Both the position numbers and the translations under genes were made by a program. This document shows, piece after piece, positions 46,001 through 57,367 of a stretch of DNA of 64,000 bases (position 1 is its first letter; every line of letters starts with the position of its first letter). The notes beneath the pieces were generated by a model. It worked only from the letters and a program-made list of their open reading frames with translations, was not told where the DNA came from and ran no database searches. This DNA comes from Prunus persica (taxonomy: Eukaryota; Streptophyta; Magnoliopsida; Rosales; Rosaceae). The DNA lies in the NCBI RefSeq assembly GCF_000346465.2, contig NC_034015.1, positions 771,019 through 835,018 of the forward strand. The letters run 5' to 3'.

Positions 46001-49000
46001 TTATTCTGCCACACATTACTTGAAGTCATAAGTTTTATTTGAACCTCTTATTTTAGTCTCCCAATGACTTCTAGTATTCACAAGCATGAACATAATTAAA
46101 TTTCCTGGCACTCTTAGACTTAATTTAAGAATCTGGACCTCTAGACTTCTTGTGACTCTTCAACATTATGTTTTTGCTGAAAAAAAAAATCAGCAAAATT
46201 ATTCTGTGCCATACTAGGGCCTGCTGCAACTTGATCCCACCAATTTACAGTACTGGGCTGAGGAATAAGTTTCTTCTTTGTTTGCTTATACACTTTCAAA
46301 GGGGTTCTCCCTGGCTCGACAAAATTTGGATCTGGCGAGTCAAGACTTTGGTGTTCCTCATAGAAATCTGAGTTAAGCTGTTGCTTCTCTGATTATGCGT
46401 TCCAAGTACAAGCTTAAGGTGGTCACTGTCTCCATTTGACTAAGAACTCTTTCTATCCTCCATTCCTGGTAGAAACAATCTGATTATGGGAGATGTTCTC
46501 TACATCATCATGATCTCTAGATGCTGTCGAATATTGTATAGTTGCCTCATCATACAATGTCCTTCGCTTCAGACATCGTGAAAATGGGGCTAGAAAATTG
46601 ACTGTAAGTTGATTTCGTTTGATGGTATGAATTCAGTTGGAACACTATCCTGAGAGTATGTTCAAGACACTGCGAACAAGGCATACAGATCCTTATAAAC
46701 TCAAGAATGACTACTGCTAACACATATTTTGGAGCTACCATAAGATATGAGACTTAGGCCCATTTTCAATATTAAAGATATAACGAAATTTTCTAGAAAG
46801 CATGTATGCTCTCTGGAGACTAGTTCTCATGGTCAAACCTCATATAGAGCATATAAGTCTGCCATCCTTGTTCTAAACTAGTACATATATTCCTAACTTC
46901 TACTCTAGTGATTCTTATGTTTTGGTTATTTCTACACTTTCTACCATCTGCCACTCATACTTCTCACCTGAACGAATTCATCTAATCCTTCCCTTGCTCT
47001 TCTACATCAAAACTACCAAAGACCACACACAAGGTTCTAATAACGCAGCCAAACCAATAATGATATTTGCATGGCATAATTTTACAGCTCATCTCCTGAA
47101 CTTTCTAGTAAGTATTACATACTGACTCCAAAAACAAGCAAAAAGCATGGGTACAACTAAATATCTGGTAGTGTGGTTATATCCTTCGGGTAGTACTTAG
47201 ACTAGAATTGCTCTAAGAACTATTTGCCTTCAGTTGATCCATGTTGGTTTTATACTATATTTCCATAGGTTACGTGCATGGGGCCAACCTTTTCTAGCAT
47301 TTCATCCTGGTTTATTGAGAGAAACCTTGGCATATCATGGTTGCGCTGAACTTTTTCAGGTACGATGTTTAAGCCTGTCTATCTTTTATATTTGTGAGCA
47401 AATAAAAAAATTGTTGATCCACATGCTAATAGCTTAATATTTCGGGAATACTGGTAAATAAACTTTATCATGGTATCAGAGCAGGAGTTCAAATCCCTGC
47501 AATTGCAACCTTTTCCACATGTTGGCCTTTAGTGATTAAAAGAGGCCCACATGTGAGGGGGTTTTCCAACTTAAACATAATCATTGTCCCATGTCCTACC
47601 AGCTTAAGCTGTCGGGTATAAAACTTTCCATATTTCTGCCTCTGAAGTCGAAGTTAGTGGTAAACAAATTGTTGTATTTTGTTCCTTGGTTAGATTTAAT
47701 TCCAATATAAATTCTGTTTCAGAGCCCTCTACCCCTCCCTGCGGGTAAAAGTGATTCCACCTTAAAATAACTCCGAAATCTATACAGCTTATTCATTCAC
47801 TTTCATGGTTATCAAAGTTATCATGTTAACTTGGTAAATTTGTGTAGGATGTTCACACTGAACTCATACAATATCGAAGGGCACAAATGATTAAACGGGG
47901 CATTGTTCATGAGGAACTAAGCATAGACTCACACTTGCGTAGAGAAAATGGCTCATGCCCTCTGATGCCTGAAGAGGTAAGCTCAGTTCTAACTTTCATA
48001 TCCAGTGTATGTTTAGTAAGCACTGTTGTTTTGTGTAGTGGCGTTTCCTTCCCCTGGTTTTTCCTGATTTAAATTTTTTTTTTTTACAGTGCCATAGGAA
48101 TTCTTACATATTAGTAGTGAACTTCTTTGCTGATTGTGATTTTAAGTTTCTAGGCACTAATTCGGAATTGATTTCAGGAGTTCCGCAAAAGCAGAACCTC
48201 AAGCATCCTTTCATCAATTCCACCCTTAATTTTAAATACTAATATCTGGAGTGAATTGTATTTCCAAAAAGTTCTGCGTTATATGTTTGATGAGTAGAGA
48301 ATGCAGGCCAAAAAACAAAAATAGAGGATGGAATGACTTTAGCACTAGTTAATCGAACCCTATCTTATTAAAAAAAAAAAAAAAAAAAAACTGATTTTAA
48401 TATTTTTACTTGAAAAATTTTATTTTCGAAGGGGAAAATGATGGAATAGACAATGAAGAAGAATTAGAAATGATCCTTTTTAAAGATATCCACTTCAAAT
48501 GTGGATTTTGGTCACTGTGATTCCTAAATTACCTAGTTGGCTGGCCCTAATTGAGTCATCACCTTCACAGAATGCTTTTTTTAAAATAAATAAAAAAAGA
48601 AAAAAAGGTGTGGGGAAGAATTACAACTAGAGTTCGGGTTTGCTAATGAAATGCACTGTCTTCTTTCTACATTGTAAATAGTACTGAAAACAAACAAGGG
48701 TGTTCATAAATAAAATGGCCGACTTGAAAACAGCCTTGTATATTTTCCTTTGTATAATTGTGAAAGCAACCTCAAGCCTATATCTCTTGCCTTGATTAAT
48801 AGAGAAGCCCAACTCCATACATCTGAGAGCAAGCTCGTTACAAGGAAGCATAGAATAAATTTGATATATATATATATATATAGATATATTTAAATATTAC
48901 AATTTTGTATACACGCTATATAATGTGATCTTTTATTTGCTAAAGGTGCATCAATGAATCATCTTATGACTTATAAAGTGCAAGTAAGGACTTATTAATT

Positions 49001-51084
49001 GATAAATCAGCCTACTTAGTTAACTTGACTAAATCTACATTTGATGTCACTTATGTGTAAAGAATAAAGAATGATTCTTTTAGGTGTATGAGGAGGTATT
49101 TACTTATTACTATTAGAAACTGAAACAAATAGGGAAAGAAAGAAAAGCTCCCTCTGAAATATGCATGAACCAAGTTTCAAGGTAAAGTTTCTGCTGGTGC
49201 ATTAGCTCATTTATTCTTATTGGAACTTTCACAGGTTGGAATTCTTCTTCGTGCAATGGGGTATCCTCCTAAAACAATTGTATATCTGGCTGGTTCTGAA
49301 ACGTTTGGGGGTCAACGTGTTCTGGTCCCCTTGCGTGCCATGTTTCCCAACTTAGTGGATCGCACTTCTTTGTGCAGCAATAAAGAATTGTTGGATATAC
49401 TTGGACCTGAAACACCTCTTCCTCTAAATCCTTTTCAACCACCTCCAGCAAAAAGTGAGGCACAACTTAAGGAAGAATGGAAGAAGGCTGGTCCTAGGCC
49501 TCGGCCTCTTCCTCCACCTCCTGGTAGACCTATCTATCAACATGAAAAAGAAGGCTGGTATGGTTGGATTACTGAGACTGCCACTGAACCAGACCTTTCA
49601 GCTGTGGATCTAAGGATGCAAGCACATAGACTAATTTGGGATGCTCTTGACTATATTGTCTCCGTGGAAGCAGACACATTCTTTCCTGGCTTTAATAATG
49701 ATGGCAGTGGATGGCCAGATTTTTCAAGCTTGGTTATGGGACACCGTTTGTATGAGACTGCTTCTTCTAGAACATACCGACCAGACAGGTATGATTAGAT
49801 GGACTTGAAAGTAATTTCATGAAGTGTGAATGACCCATTAAAATTGATTTAGTCAATGTTTCAAATGGCATATGAAGGATTTTGGGTTAATTTAGCTTAA
49901 TTTATTCTACAATGCCCCAAGTTCATTTGAATCCTAAAAGGCCACTGGTGGGTGGGTTTGAGTTGGTGGAGAAGGGAAAGAATGGTTTGATTGTGATTGG
50001 TTAATAGTATACTTCTATTCGTACATTTCAAGAATTTACTTCATTATTTAGTTTTTTGATAGGTAATTGTGAGTATTTATTGAAAGTTGTTGGTTTGCAT
50101 ACATCGTTTTGGACCTCTTGTTTTTGTCTTTTTTTGTTTTTTTTTAAAAAGGATAAAGGTGAACACAAAATGTTTTTTCCTTTGCAATATCATGTACTAC
50201 ATGGGGCATATCTGGATGCTCAATTGTGTGTATATTCACGCACACACAGATGGACATATATTTGTCGGGGTGCGGGTCTGGGAAATACATGCGACCTCAT
50301 TAAAGCAATATATTGAAATATACGTGTTCGCTTCCGCTTTGAAGTGCTATATTAACTTTCTACTTTCTTGAATAGTTAGCTGATTCTCTTGAATAAAATA
50401 ATAGTTTTCAGAGAGCCTGTGCTGATGTTTAACCATTTCCATAAGATTATTGGTTGCAAAAGGTTAAAAATTGTCTGCTTTTTACTTCTAGGAAGAGCTC
50501 TTGTTTAACAAATAATTCTTGTTTGTATGTAATAGAAAAAACAAGAATTTTATTATTCGACTTTGTGTGATAAATATTCTTATTTGACTTTGTGTGATAA
50601 ATATTCTTATTTGACTTTGTATGTGCTCTTTTCGAACAGGAAAGTTGTAGCAGAACTTTTCAACATGACCAGGGACAATGTATACCATCCCAAGCATAAT
50701 TGGACACTCTCGGTGCAGGAACATCTTAAGAAAAGCTTAGGTGAGGAAGGCCTAATAAGGCAATCCCTTTCGTCGAAGCCAGGCGTATTCATATCACACC
50801 CACTCCCTGAATGCTCTTGTAGAATATCTTCTGCCGAGGTTCCAGTTCATGTAAAAGGTAATGACGGACGAAGTGTGCATGGAGGCGAAGAAGAGTGCCC
50901 CAAGTGGATGCAGCATGGTCAGGAAGTTCCTTTGGAATCGGCTGGGGAAGAGGATAAAGTGGAGGACAATGAATTGTCTGAGTACGGAAGTACTCTGGTT
51001 GAGCAACCAGAATCAAATGACAGTGACAGAACTAATACAAGTCTAGTCTTTGATCAGGATGATGAAATGGACCCGAATGACTAA
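43041..51084 (+). CDS. O-fucosyltransferase-family protein (DUF246), type II membrane
   Basis: Ten exons with consistent phases: 43041-43208, 43310-43394, 43819-43889, 43968-44056, 44166-44409, 45115-45227, 47269-47359, 47848-47976, 49235-49788 and 50640-51084, giving 662 residues. A signal anchor lies at residues 7-24 (KWVALFVLVLSFASLLRHL). The domain runs from GFIYAKIFGGFSKIRSTICD to about residue 520: LVTISRLLNATLVIPDIQES, LRCRVAFHALQFRPEIQIL, AWGQPFLAFHPGLLRETLAY, YLAGSETFGGQRVLVPLRAM, EADTFFPGFNNDGSGWPDFS and GHRLYETASSRTYRPDR. A Pro-rich insert (GPRPRPLPPPPGRP) and an acidic C-terminal tail (after about residue 560) follow family members I remember. Expected to act in the Golgi; the acceptor is unknown. 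Every join is open, so the gene looks intact. Confidence 0.93.
47440..47640 (+). repeat. SINE/LTR-like repeat in an intron
   Basis: The text atcatggtatcagagcagga followed by gttcaaatccctgc resembles both a Copia primer-binding site and a tRNA-type B box, and is followed by a gcttaagctgtcgggta motif often seen in plant repeats. No ends are defined. Confidence 0.35.
50556..50620. repeat. 27-bp tandem repeat at an intron acceptor
   Basis: The unit gactttgtgtgataaatatt plus cttattt occurs at about 50559 and 50586 with a partial third copy, ending some 20 nt before the acceptor at 50639, so it overlaps the expected branch-point zone of the last intron. Confidence 0.85.
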
Positions 51085-52166
51085 AATTGGATTTCCATAT
51101 GATACAAGTTCTTTTTACTGTAAGGCGGCATTCAGTTTCCATCATTTTCTTCTGAAATGGAAAAGTTTTGGAGGTAGAGTAATACTAAGGTTTGATTCCC
51201 GGTTCCAACTTTGCCATTTGGAGAGGTATAGGTATTCAAACATATTCTTTGGGTCAATTCTTGGGTTTTCTATAACAGGAGTTATTTGTGTAGCTTACTG
51301 TGAAATGAGGATCGGGTAAGATCAATGAACTTGGGGTAAGCTGATCAGCGTTTGTACACCTTTTTAGCCATATTGAAGCTTTTCAACCATAGGACTACAT
51401 GTTAGATAAGCCACCTGTGTAAAATTTATTCTTTTTTTTTTTTTTTATATATGTTTTTTATATACAGAGAACAAATGACAGGTACACTGGATGCTTCACT
51501 GCGGATCTTTTGTTAAATTTTTATTGGAAATTGATTCTTTTGTTGGTTTCATTTCCTGTCAAAATGAGCTTTGCTTTGACAGCAAGTCACAATGGTTTGT
51601 TTATACGCGGTTGAAGTTGGATGCCGCATTTCAGTGGAATCTTCGTTGTTTCTCCTTTTTCACGGGCATGAATTACTTTGAAGCTTTATGGTGATGCAGC
51701 ATCTCCATAGTGAAGTGATCAAGCTTTGGAAATTTACGGATGAGCTTCTATGTTGATATTTGGTACTTGCAAAATTATTTATCCAAGAAAGAATATTGAC
51801 AGCTCAAAATTTCGGTCGCATCTTCAACTAGAGCTAGTTATCTCTAACAGCACAAAGTTGAAGCACTTGCATGTAAAAAGGTAAAAATACAAATCATAGT
51901 AACCGCATGATTCCTTAGAAGAAACAAAATTAAATCCAACTTTAATTTCATATAGAAAGTTCCGAGAGAGTCCTAAATAATTGTTTACAAACAAACCAAA
52001 ACTTGCAGTAACTTAAACCAAGATTGTTGTTAATTGTTACTCATGCAAACTTGCTTGCTACAGCTTACCATTATTTGCAGTACCCTAAAAACCACTCACC
52101 AGAATGGGAGGTTGTAATCTTAGTTTCATACAAGACATTAGCTTCCACATGTAAATAAAACATAAC
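51085..52166. other. 3' flanks of two converging genes
   Basis: Probable 3' UTR of the O-fucosyltransferase gene, then intergenic DNA. No further feature is supported. Confidence 0.5.
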
Positions 52167-52604
52167 AGATCAGTTTTATTCATTACTATTAACACCCTTT
52201 ATTCACACAACATATAAAAAAACATAGATTGCAAAGTATGGACCATGGAGAGCTGAAATGCACTACCACAGAGGTTATATGCTGCATCAGTAGCCGCCAG
52301 TGCCGCATCTGTGGGCTTCTCAGCAAGAGTGAGACTTTCACCTTCAGCTTCTTTTATCTGCCTCATGATGTCTAACTTTGTTTCAGATTAGTTTTATTCA
52401 TTACTGTTAACACCCTTTATTCACACAACATATAAATAAAACATAGATTGCAATGTATGGACCATGGACAGCTGAAATGCACTACCACAGAGGTTTTATG
52501 CTGCATCAGTAGCCACCAGTGCCGCATCTGTGGGCTTCTCAGCAAGAGCGAGACTTTCACCTTCAGCTTCTTTTATCTGCCTCATGATGTCTAACTTTGT
52601 TTCA
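52167..52604. repeat. 219-bp tandem duplication of the 3' end of the Lys-rich gene
   Basis: 52167-52385 and 52386-52604 are near-identical (about eight differences by eye). The right copy encodes the last 35 or so codons and 3' UTR of the minus-strand gene. The left copy is a spare 3' end lying beyond the stop codon, still carrying the same frame, stop and downstream sequence. Confidence 0.93.
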
Positions 52605-53956
52605 CGAAGGGCTTCTATTTTGCCATTAATCTTCTCTAGCTTCTGTTTCAACTTTCCAACATCCTTGGACTTGTCCTTCTTATCAACTTTTCTTTTTTTC
52701 TCGCCCTTGTCCTTTTTATCTTTGTCTTTCTTCTCTTTACCTTCCTTTACTTCATCTTTCTGGCTCTGTTCCTCCATTTCATCCTCTGATTCCTTGACAT
52801 GTTCTATTTCAATCTCCCTAGAAGTAACTTCAACCTTGGTCTTTTCCTCATCCTCTACATTATTGTGTTTCTCCTTTCTCTCCTTCTTGTCTATTTTCTC
52901 TTCTTTTTTCTCGTCCTTCTTCTTCTCGTTCCCATCATCATCACCCTTGTGTTTCTTCTTTTTATCATCTTTGTCTTTATTCTTCTTCCCTTCTTTTTTG
53001 CTGTCATTGTCTTTTTCCTCATCCTTTTTCTTCTCCTTCTCATCATCATCACCCTTGTGTTCCTTTTTTTTCTCCTCCACATCTTTCTGCTTCTTCCCTT
53101 CTTTTTTGTTGTCATCGTCTTTTTCCTCATCCATTTTCTTCTCCTTCTCATCATCATCACCCTTGTGTTTCTTCCTTTTCTCCTCCACATCTTTCTTCTT
53201 CTTCCCTTCTTTTTTAATGTCATCAACCTTTTCCTCATCATTTTTCTTCTCTGTTCCATCATCATCATTCTCATGTTCCTTCCCTTTCTTCTCTTTCTTC
53301 TTCTTCTTCTTCTTATTCTCTTCTTTTTCCTCATCCACATTATCCGCATCCTCCTCTTTTTTATCTGTGTCCTTCCTTTTCTCTTCATCTTCTTTCACCT
53401 TGACCTGATCCTTCTTTTCCTTCTTCGACTCTTTTTCATCCATATCTTTCTCTTTGTGTTTATAATCATCCTTGCCTTCAATCTCTTCTTCCCCTTCATC
53501 TAAATCTTTACCCTTTTCCTTCTTCTCTTTTTTATTTTTCTTCTTTTTATCTTTTTCCTCCCCCTCTCTATCATCTTCTTTATCTTCTGAGCCTATAATA
53601 TCTTTGTTCTTCTCCTTTTTCTTCTTCTTCTCTTCCTTGTCCTTCTTTTTATCCCCGTTGCTCTGTTTCTCTTCCTCGTCCTTCTCTTTGCCACTCTTGT
53701 TTTTTTTCTTCTTTTCCTTCTTGGTTATGTCTTTCTCCTTCTTCTTTGATTTCTCCTCATCTTTATCAATATGTTTCTCCTCATCCTTTTTATGTTTTGG
53801 CTTCTCTTTTACCACTGACTTGGTCTTTAATTCAAGTTCCACCTCAGCCTTCTCCTTCTTTAATTCACCTGGTTGTGCATCCTTGGTCTTGACCACTACA
53901 TGGGATTCTTCCTTTTCAACCCTTTCTTCCCCTGGATGTTCAATTTTGTCTTCCAT
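52496..53956 (-). CDS. Lys/Glu-rich low-complexity protein with 36-residue repeats
   Basis: I do not recognise a named family. From ATG 53956 (MEDKIEHPGEERVEKEES) the frame runs 486 codons to TAA/TGA at 52496. The open frame extends upstream to 54121, but MED is the first ATG with a coding-like sequence after it and no intron. Composition is dominated by K, E and D. Residues about 200-345 contain four units of period 36 residues (108 bp) around HKGDDDEKEKK and EEKDDDNKKEGKK. The C-terminus differs: a heptad-like KLKQKLEKINGKIEALRETK (coiled coil), then an Ala-rich end PTDAALVATDAA. Many KKKK/KKRK runs suggest nuclear or nucleolar location, by inference only. The long plus-strand frames over it are its shadow. 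Confidence 0.75.
   Translation of the reverse strand: MEDKIEHPGEERVEKEESHVVVKTKDAQPGELKKEKAEVELELKTKSVVKEKPKHKKDEEKHIDKDEEKSKKKEKDITKKEKKKKNKSGKEKDEEEKQSNGDKKKDKEEKKKKKEKNKDIIGSEDKEDDREGEEKDKKKKNKKEKKEKGKDLDEGEEEIEGKDDYKHKEKDMDEKESKKEKKDQVKVKEDEEKRKDTDKKEEDADNVDEEKEENKKKKKKKEKKGKEHENDDDGTEKKNDEEKVDDIKKEGKKKKDVEEKRKKHKGDDDEKEKKMDEEKDDDNKKEGKKQKDVEEKKKEHKGDDDEKEKKKDEEKDNDSKKEGKKNKDKDDKKKKHKGDDDGNEKKKDEKKEEKIDKKERKEKHNNVEDEEKTKVEVTSREIEIEHVKESEDEMEEQSQKDEVKEGKEKKDKDKKDKGEKKRKVDKKDKSKDVGKLKQKLEKINGKIEALRETKLDIMRQIKEAEGESLALAEKPTDAALVATDAA
52933..53364 (-). repeat. Four 108-bp tandem units inside the Lys-rich gene
   Basis: The anchor catcatcatcaccc (plus strand) recurs at 52933, 53041, 53149 and 53257, exactly 108 bp apart, so expansion keeps the reading frame. 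The fourth unit is the most diverged. Confidence 0.92.
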
Positions 53957-54282
53957 CTCCAGATTATATCCTAAAATTTTAAATGTAAAACTGTTTCCTC
54001 TGGACCTGAGATTACCCGAAACAAATGTAAATGTAAGACGAGTAATCTGAGAACAAATGCAGTAGAATATGAAAATCCTAATACTTGGTGAATTATAAAA
54101 TCTCATAATTAACAAGAACAAGAAAAGCCATTGTGTTTGCCTAAATAAGAATAAATTGTTTACGTTTAGAGCTCTGTAGTCAGCACATCACAGCCAATGC
54201 TTAAACAATTGGAAGATTACAAATATTTCATCTACATGTTTTACTATAAAAATGCAAGCTAATGAAACTTATATTCCTTTCT
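53957..54282. other. 5' flank of the Lys-rich gene
   Basis: Probable promoter and leader for the minus-strand gene. No clear TATA box at a convincing distance. Confidence 0.35.
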
Positions 54283-54397
54283 TCAATCCTCATGAAAAAT
54301 CGACCCAAAGAGTCTGCTGGCGAAGTGGATACGGTTGAACAACGCCGTCAGGGCGGCCCCATTGATCGGCCCGATGCCGCAGATGCCGGTCCATGTA
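54283..54397 (-). CDS. Possible orphan terminal exon, 37 residues
   Basis: A GC-rich island in AT-rich DNA. On the minus strand, acceptor aattag ends at 54398; the exon 54397-54283 then reads (1 nt) TWTGICGIGPINGAALTALF, NRIHFASRLFGSIFHED and a TGA stop. Codon third positions are mostly G or C, unlike the surroundings, as in a conserved exon. I do not recognise the protein and find no partner exons between here and 55350. Could be the last exon of a broken gene, a captured exon, or an organelle or transposon scrap. Confidence 0.4.
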
Positions 54398-55470
54398 CTA
54401 ATTAAAATAAATATTTAAGCTTCAAAATATGCAGTTTTGACTGATCACTGCTAGAAAGTTATATCAAATGTCTCGTCTTTTTCGTATATAGTTCCTAGAA
54501 TATTACTAGAGTAGAGACTGACTATCAATTTTGGTGTGCAAAACTGACAACTTGAAAAGGTATGGAGGATGGATCTCAAGCAATGAAAAATTTCAAAGAT
54601 GTGAAATTCAATAGGACTGCAAGATTGGATTATAGACCATAGACCTCATTACATTCTGCTTTGTTGCACACACTAGTTCCTGAAAGCAAAAGTAAGGCTC
54701 TCCCCAGACAAAAGGGGATTCTTTCATCTACTATGATATGATTGGTTCTGAGGAAAAACTATCACTCTATCCAAGTTTGCTACAAACAGGAATTTTGAGG
54801 CTTGTCTAGTCTACAAAATATCTTAGCAAAAGCATTAGAATCCCGTGGAAAGCCGTGTTCGATGACAGTCGTATGTATGGGTTGGAGAGATTAATTTCAG
54901 CTGATTCTGTTATAGCCTATAATCTTTAAACATTAGGGGGTTTCTTCCAAATTGACTTTTATTTTTGATTTTCAACACAAAACACATTTTGGTCCTTCAC
55001 TGCTATATATTTTTTTCTAAACAACGGTTTGAGTACAGAATACGTACAGTATTTGATAACTTTTTCTCTACATTCCCAATACACAAAGTAAGTAAATAAT
55101 TTGATAAAATCAAACTGAACTGATAAAAGAAAGAAGAAAAAAAAGAAGCCATTTACAGATTCAAGAGAGAGACAGTGAGAGTGCACTTGAATAGTAAGGA
55201 ATTAAGGATCTGTCCTCAACTATCTAATTGCGTGCTTAAATTGTGAAACCAGTAAGTAAACAAACCAAGATGAACACATCAAGTAAAAGCAACAACGACA
55301 AAACTTCATTTCTCATTCACAATTCCAAAGACAAAGTAGCAGCAGCTATAGACATATAGTGATTTGCAAGAAAAATTGGCAACAACTCCAATTCTGTGTG
55401 TACCTTAATTTGTGTTTCCCCAAAGGAAAAGAAGAAACCGATACAGATTGCTGTGTTGTGTTTGTAAGTA

Positions 55471-55475
<5 letters not shown>
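54398..55475. other. Intergenic, no gene seen
   Basis: Plain AT-rich sequence. No partner exon for the GC-rich island could be supported. Confidence 0.4.

Positions 55476-55506
<31 letters not shown>
55476..55506. repeat. (GA)n microsatellite
   Basis: About 15 GA units, followed by gcgagagagc. The plus-strand open frame across it (55359-55853) has a Glu-Arg run from the repeat and no recognisable domain. Confidence 0.93.
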
Positions 55507-55514
<8 letters not shown>

Positions 55515-56123
55515 CCTGTGGTTTTGCAGGTTAGCTTAGAGTGTGAAGAGTGGTGTGGCTATTTGTTTTGTATATATATCCTATTAGGAATGAAGGCTGT
55601 TTGGGCATTGATTACTTCACAGATAGCCACCTGTCAGTCTTTTCGTCAACACGGAAAGGACCGAAATTTTACACGGACGGACCTTAAACCTTTGCGTACG
55701 TATCCATGGTTGTCTTTAACTCCCTCCTTCCTACGTCGGTTCTTTCTTCTCCAACACTTGCGACACCTGCGACTTGACAAATATCACACTTCTGACGCGG
55801 TTTATTGGAAGTTTTATTTCATTATTTACTGTCGTCCCCTTGAAACTGAGTGATCCATTTTACTCTCCTACCCGACCAACCATTTTTTTACCTACTCTTA
55901 ACTTCATCCAGAAATATATTAATTTTGATGATGTGACATGAATATTTTGATAAATTTGCACAATTGAACCAATTACTTGTCAAATTCAGTGACTTATCTA
56001 GCAAACTAGAGCCTACGTGTTGAATGTAGCTTTTGCTTGCGTAATTTTGCCCCAAATTGGGGAGATGATGATGAAATTGGCCCTACTTGTGAGTGGTTAT
56101 AGTGTAATACGGTAGTACGGTCA
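55507..56123. other. Intergenic, no gene seen
   Basis: No feature supported. Confidence 0.4.
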
Positions 56124-56874
56124 TGTTGTATAACTTGTGTTGTGCTTTTTCACTGTGAAATTCAAAGTTAACCACACCATAATATAAACCACACTTGGAT
56201 AGAATAATATAAACAAGAAATAAAAATATTGTACAAGAGATTGACAAGGTTTGGCAAAATAATGCCTACATGCCCGAATAGAGTACTTCACTATGAGAAT
56301 ACTAACAGTATAAGATACACTTGAGTTAAATCAACATAACCCAAACCCAAAACCCTTGTACACCCACTTACAATGTTTACCAAGAACTCTATCTCTCACC
56401 CACATATTTCTCCCTGTTTTTCACTCTCTCTGCGCTCTCTAACTTTCTCACGGAATGCAACCAACACAAAACAAGCTACACTTCTATTTATATAGAAGCC
56501 TTGAGTGGGCACCAAGCTAGGGGGAAGCGTCTGCAACAAGCTTCCTTCAATATGAAGACTTTACCTCCTCACAACTTTTACCAAAGCCATCATTGCATGA
56601 AACTACCACTTGATGCACTGCCTATTAGCTACACCAAAAGTCAAAGATTGCTACACTATATTTACCTTGTAGCTTATCCCACACTTTTAACTTGTGGGTC
56701 CAATTATCATAATATTTACACCAATTTTAACAATCTCCACCTTGGTGAAAATGCCATGCAAAACTCGGAGCATCACTAAGAATAATTAAACCATTGGCCT
56801 TCACAAAACACACCAGCTACACATCACATAAATCAACAAATTTGGCCCAATCCCGATTCATGTTACACGACTAT
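56124..56874 (-). mobile_element. 3' end of a Copia-like element in reverse orientation
   Basis: On the minus strand the text tttcaccaaggtggagattg is the common Copia polypurine tract, directly followed by an LTR start TGTTAAAATTGG (plus-strand boundary about 56732). The LTR runs left to about 56124 (plus-strand TGTTGTATAAC), with TATA-like tatataaatagaag on the minus strand near 56485. 56733-56874 is internal sequence, then the body is cut by the Gypsy insertion at 56875. The left LTR border is a guess. Confidence 0.6.
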
Positions 56875-57367
56875 TGATGCTCAAAATGGCTCGGCCAATG
56901 TTGAGTCCAACTTAGTGATGAGGTGTGTGGAGTCTTCAGTAGAGAAGAAGGCTAAGGCCTTTGATAAGGGGGGAACCTGCAGAAGACAAAATGGGAGAAG
57001 CAATCGTTAAGCTTTGGACACCGGTGTGGTGCCGGCCAAAGGCTCTCCTATGCTTAAGCCAGCTATAAGTGGTAATTTTGGCAAAGTAACAATAAAGGTG
57101 AGAAAGTAGATACCCTTTTTACTTGGGTACTGTTCCCTATTTATAAGGAGGTGAAAGTGGGAGGTTTGCACAAAGTTTCAATGTGGGACTTTGTGCAAGT
57201 CGTCGTGGTGGCGACACGTGTCCTAGGGATTAGGTTTGGCAATTAGGAGCTTCGGCAGGTGTCTGGCACATCGGAAGTGTGTCTTCCTTTGGCAAGGAAG
57301 AAGGCGTGGCTGTCTTGGTGCTAGTCGCTTTGAGGCTGAGTATGCTCGATTGATTATGGTGTAAACA
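56875..57367 (-). repeat. 3' LTR of Gypsy element 2
   Basis: About 493 bp. On the minus strand it begins TGTTTACACC and ends GAGCATCA. TATA-like tataaataggg on the minus strand lies near 57140, the equivalent of the TATA box in Gypsy element 1. Confidence 0.8.

Noticed and set aside
47475..47490. tggtatcagagc as the primer-binding site of a full Copia element in the O-fucosyltransferase intron
   Set aside because: No LTR, gag or pol next to it and the host gene's exons continue normally; at most a small repeat fragment.
52933..53364. Regular repeats that could suggest a CRISPR-like or satellite array
   Set aside because: Period 108 is a multiple of three, units are contiguous without spacers and lie in an open coding frame, so they are protein repeats.
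52530..53503. Long plus-strand open frames rich in Ser/Phe/Leu opposite the Lys-rich gene
   Set aside because: They are the complement of AAG/GAA-rich codons of the minus-strand gene; no domain, no start context, and the minus-strand frame is longer and structured.
54352..54385. GC-rich island read as a Gypsy integrase scrap (LIGPMPQ on the plus strand)
   Set aside because: Only seven residues match, the flanking residues do not, and the minus strand gives a better 37-codon exon with acceptor and stop.
55359..55853. A 164-codon open frame with an Arg-Glu run
   Set aside because: Spans a (GA)n microsatellite, no recognisable domain, no partner exons.
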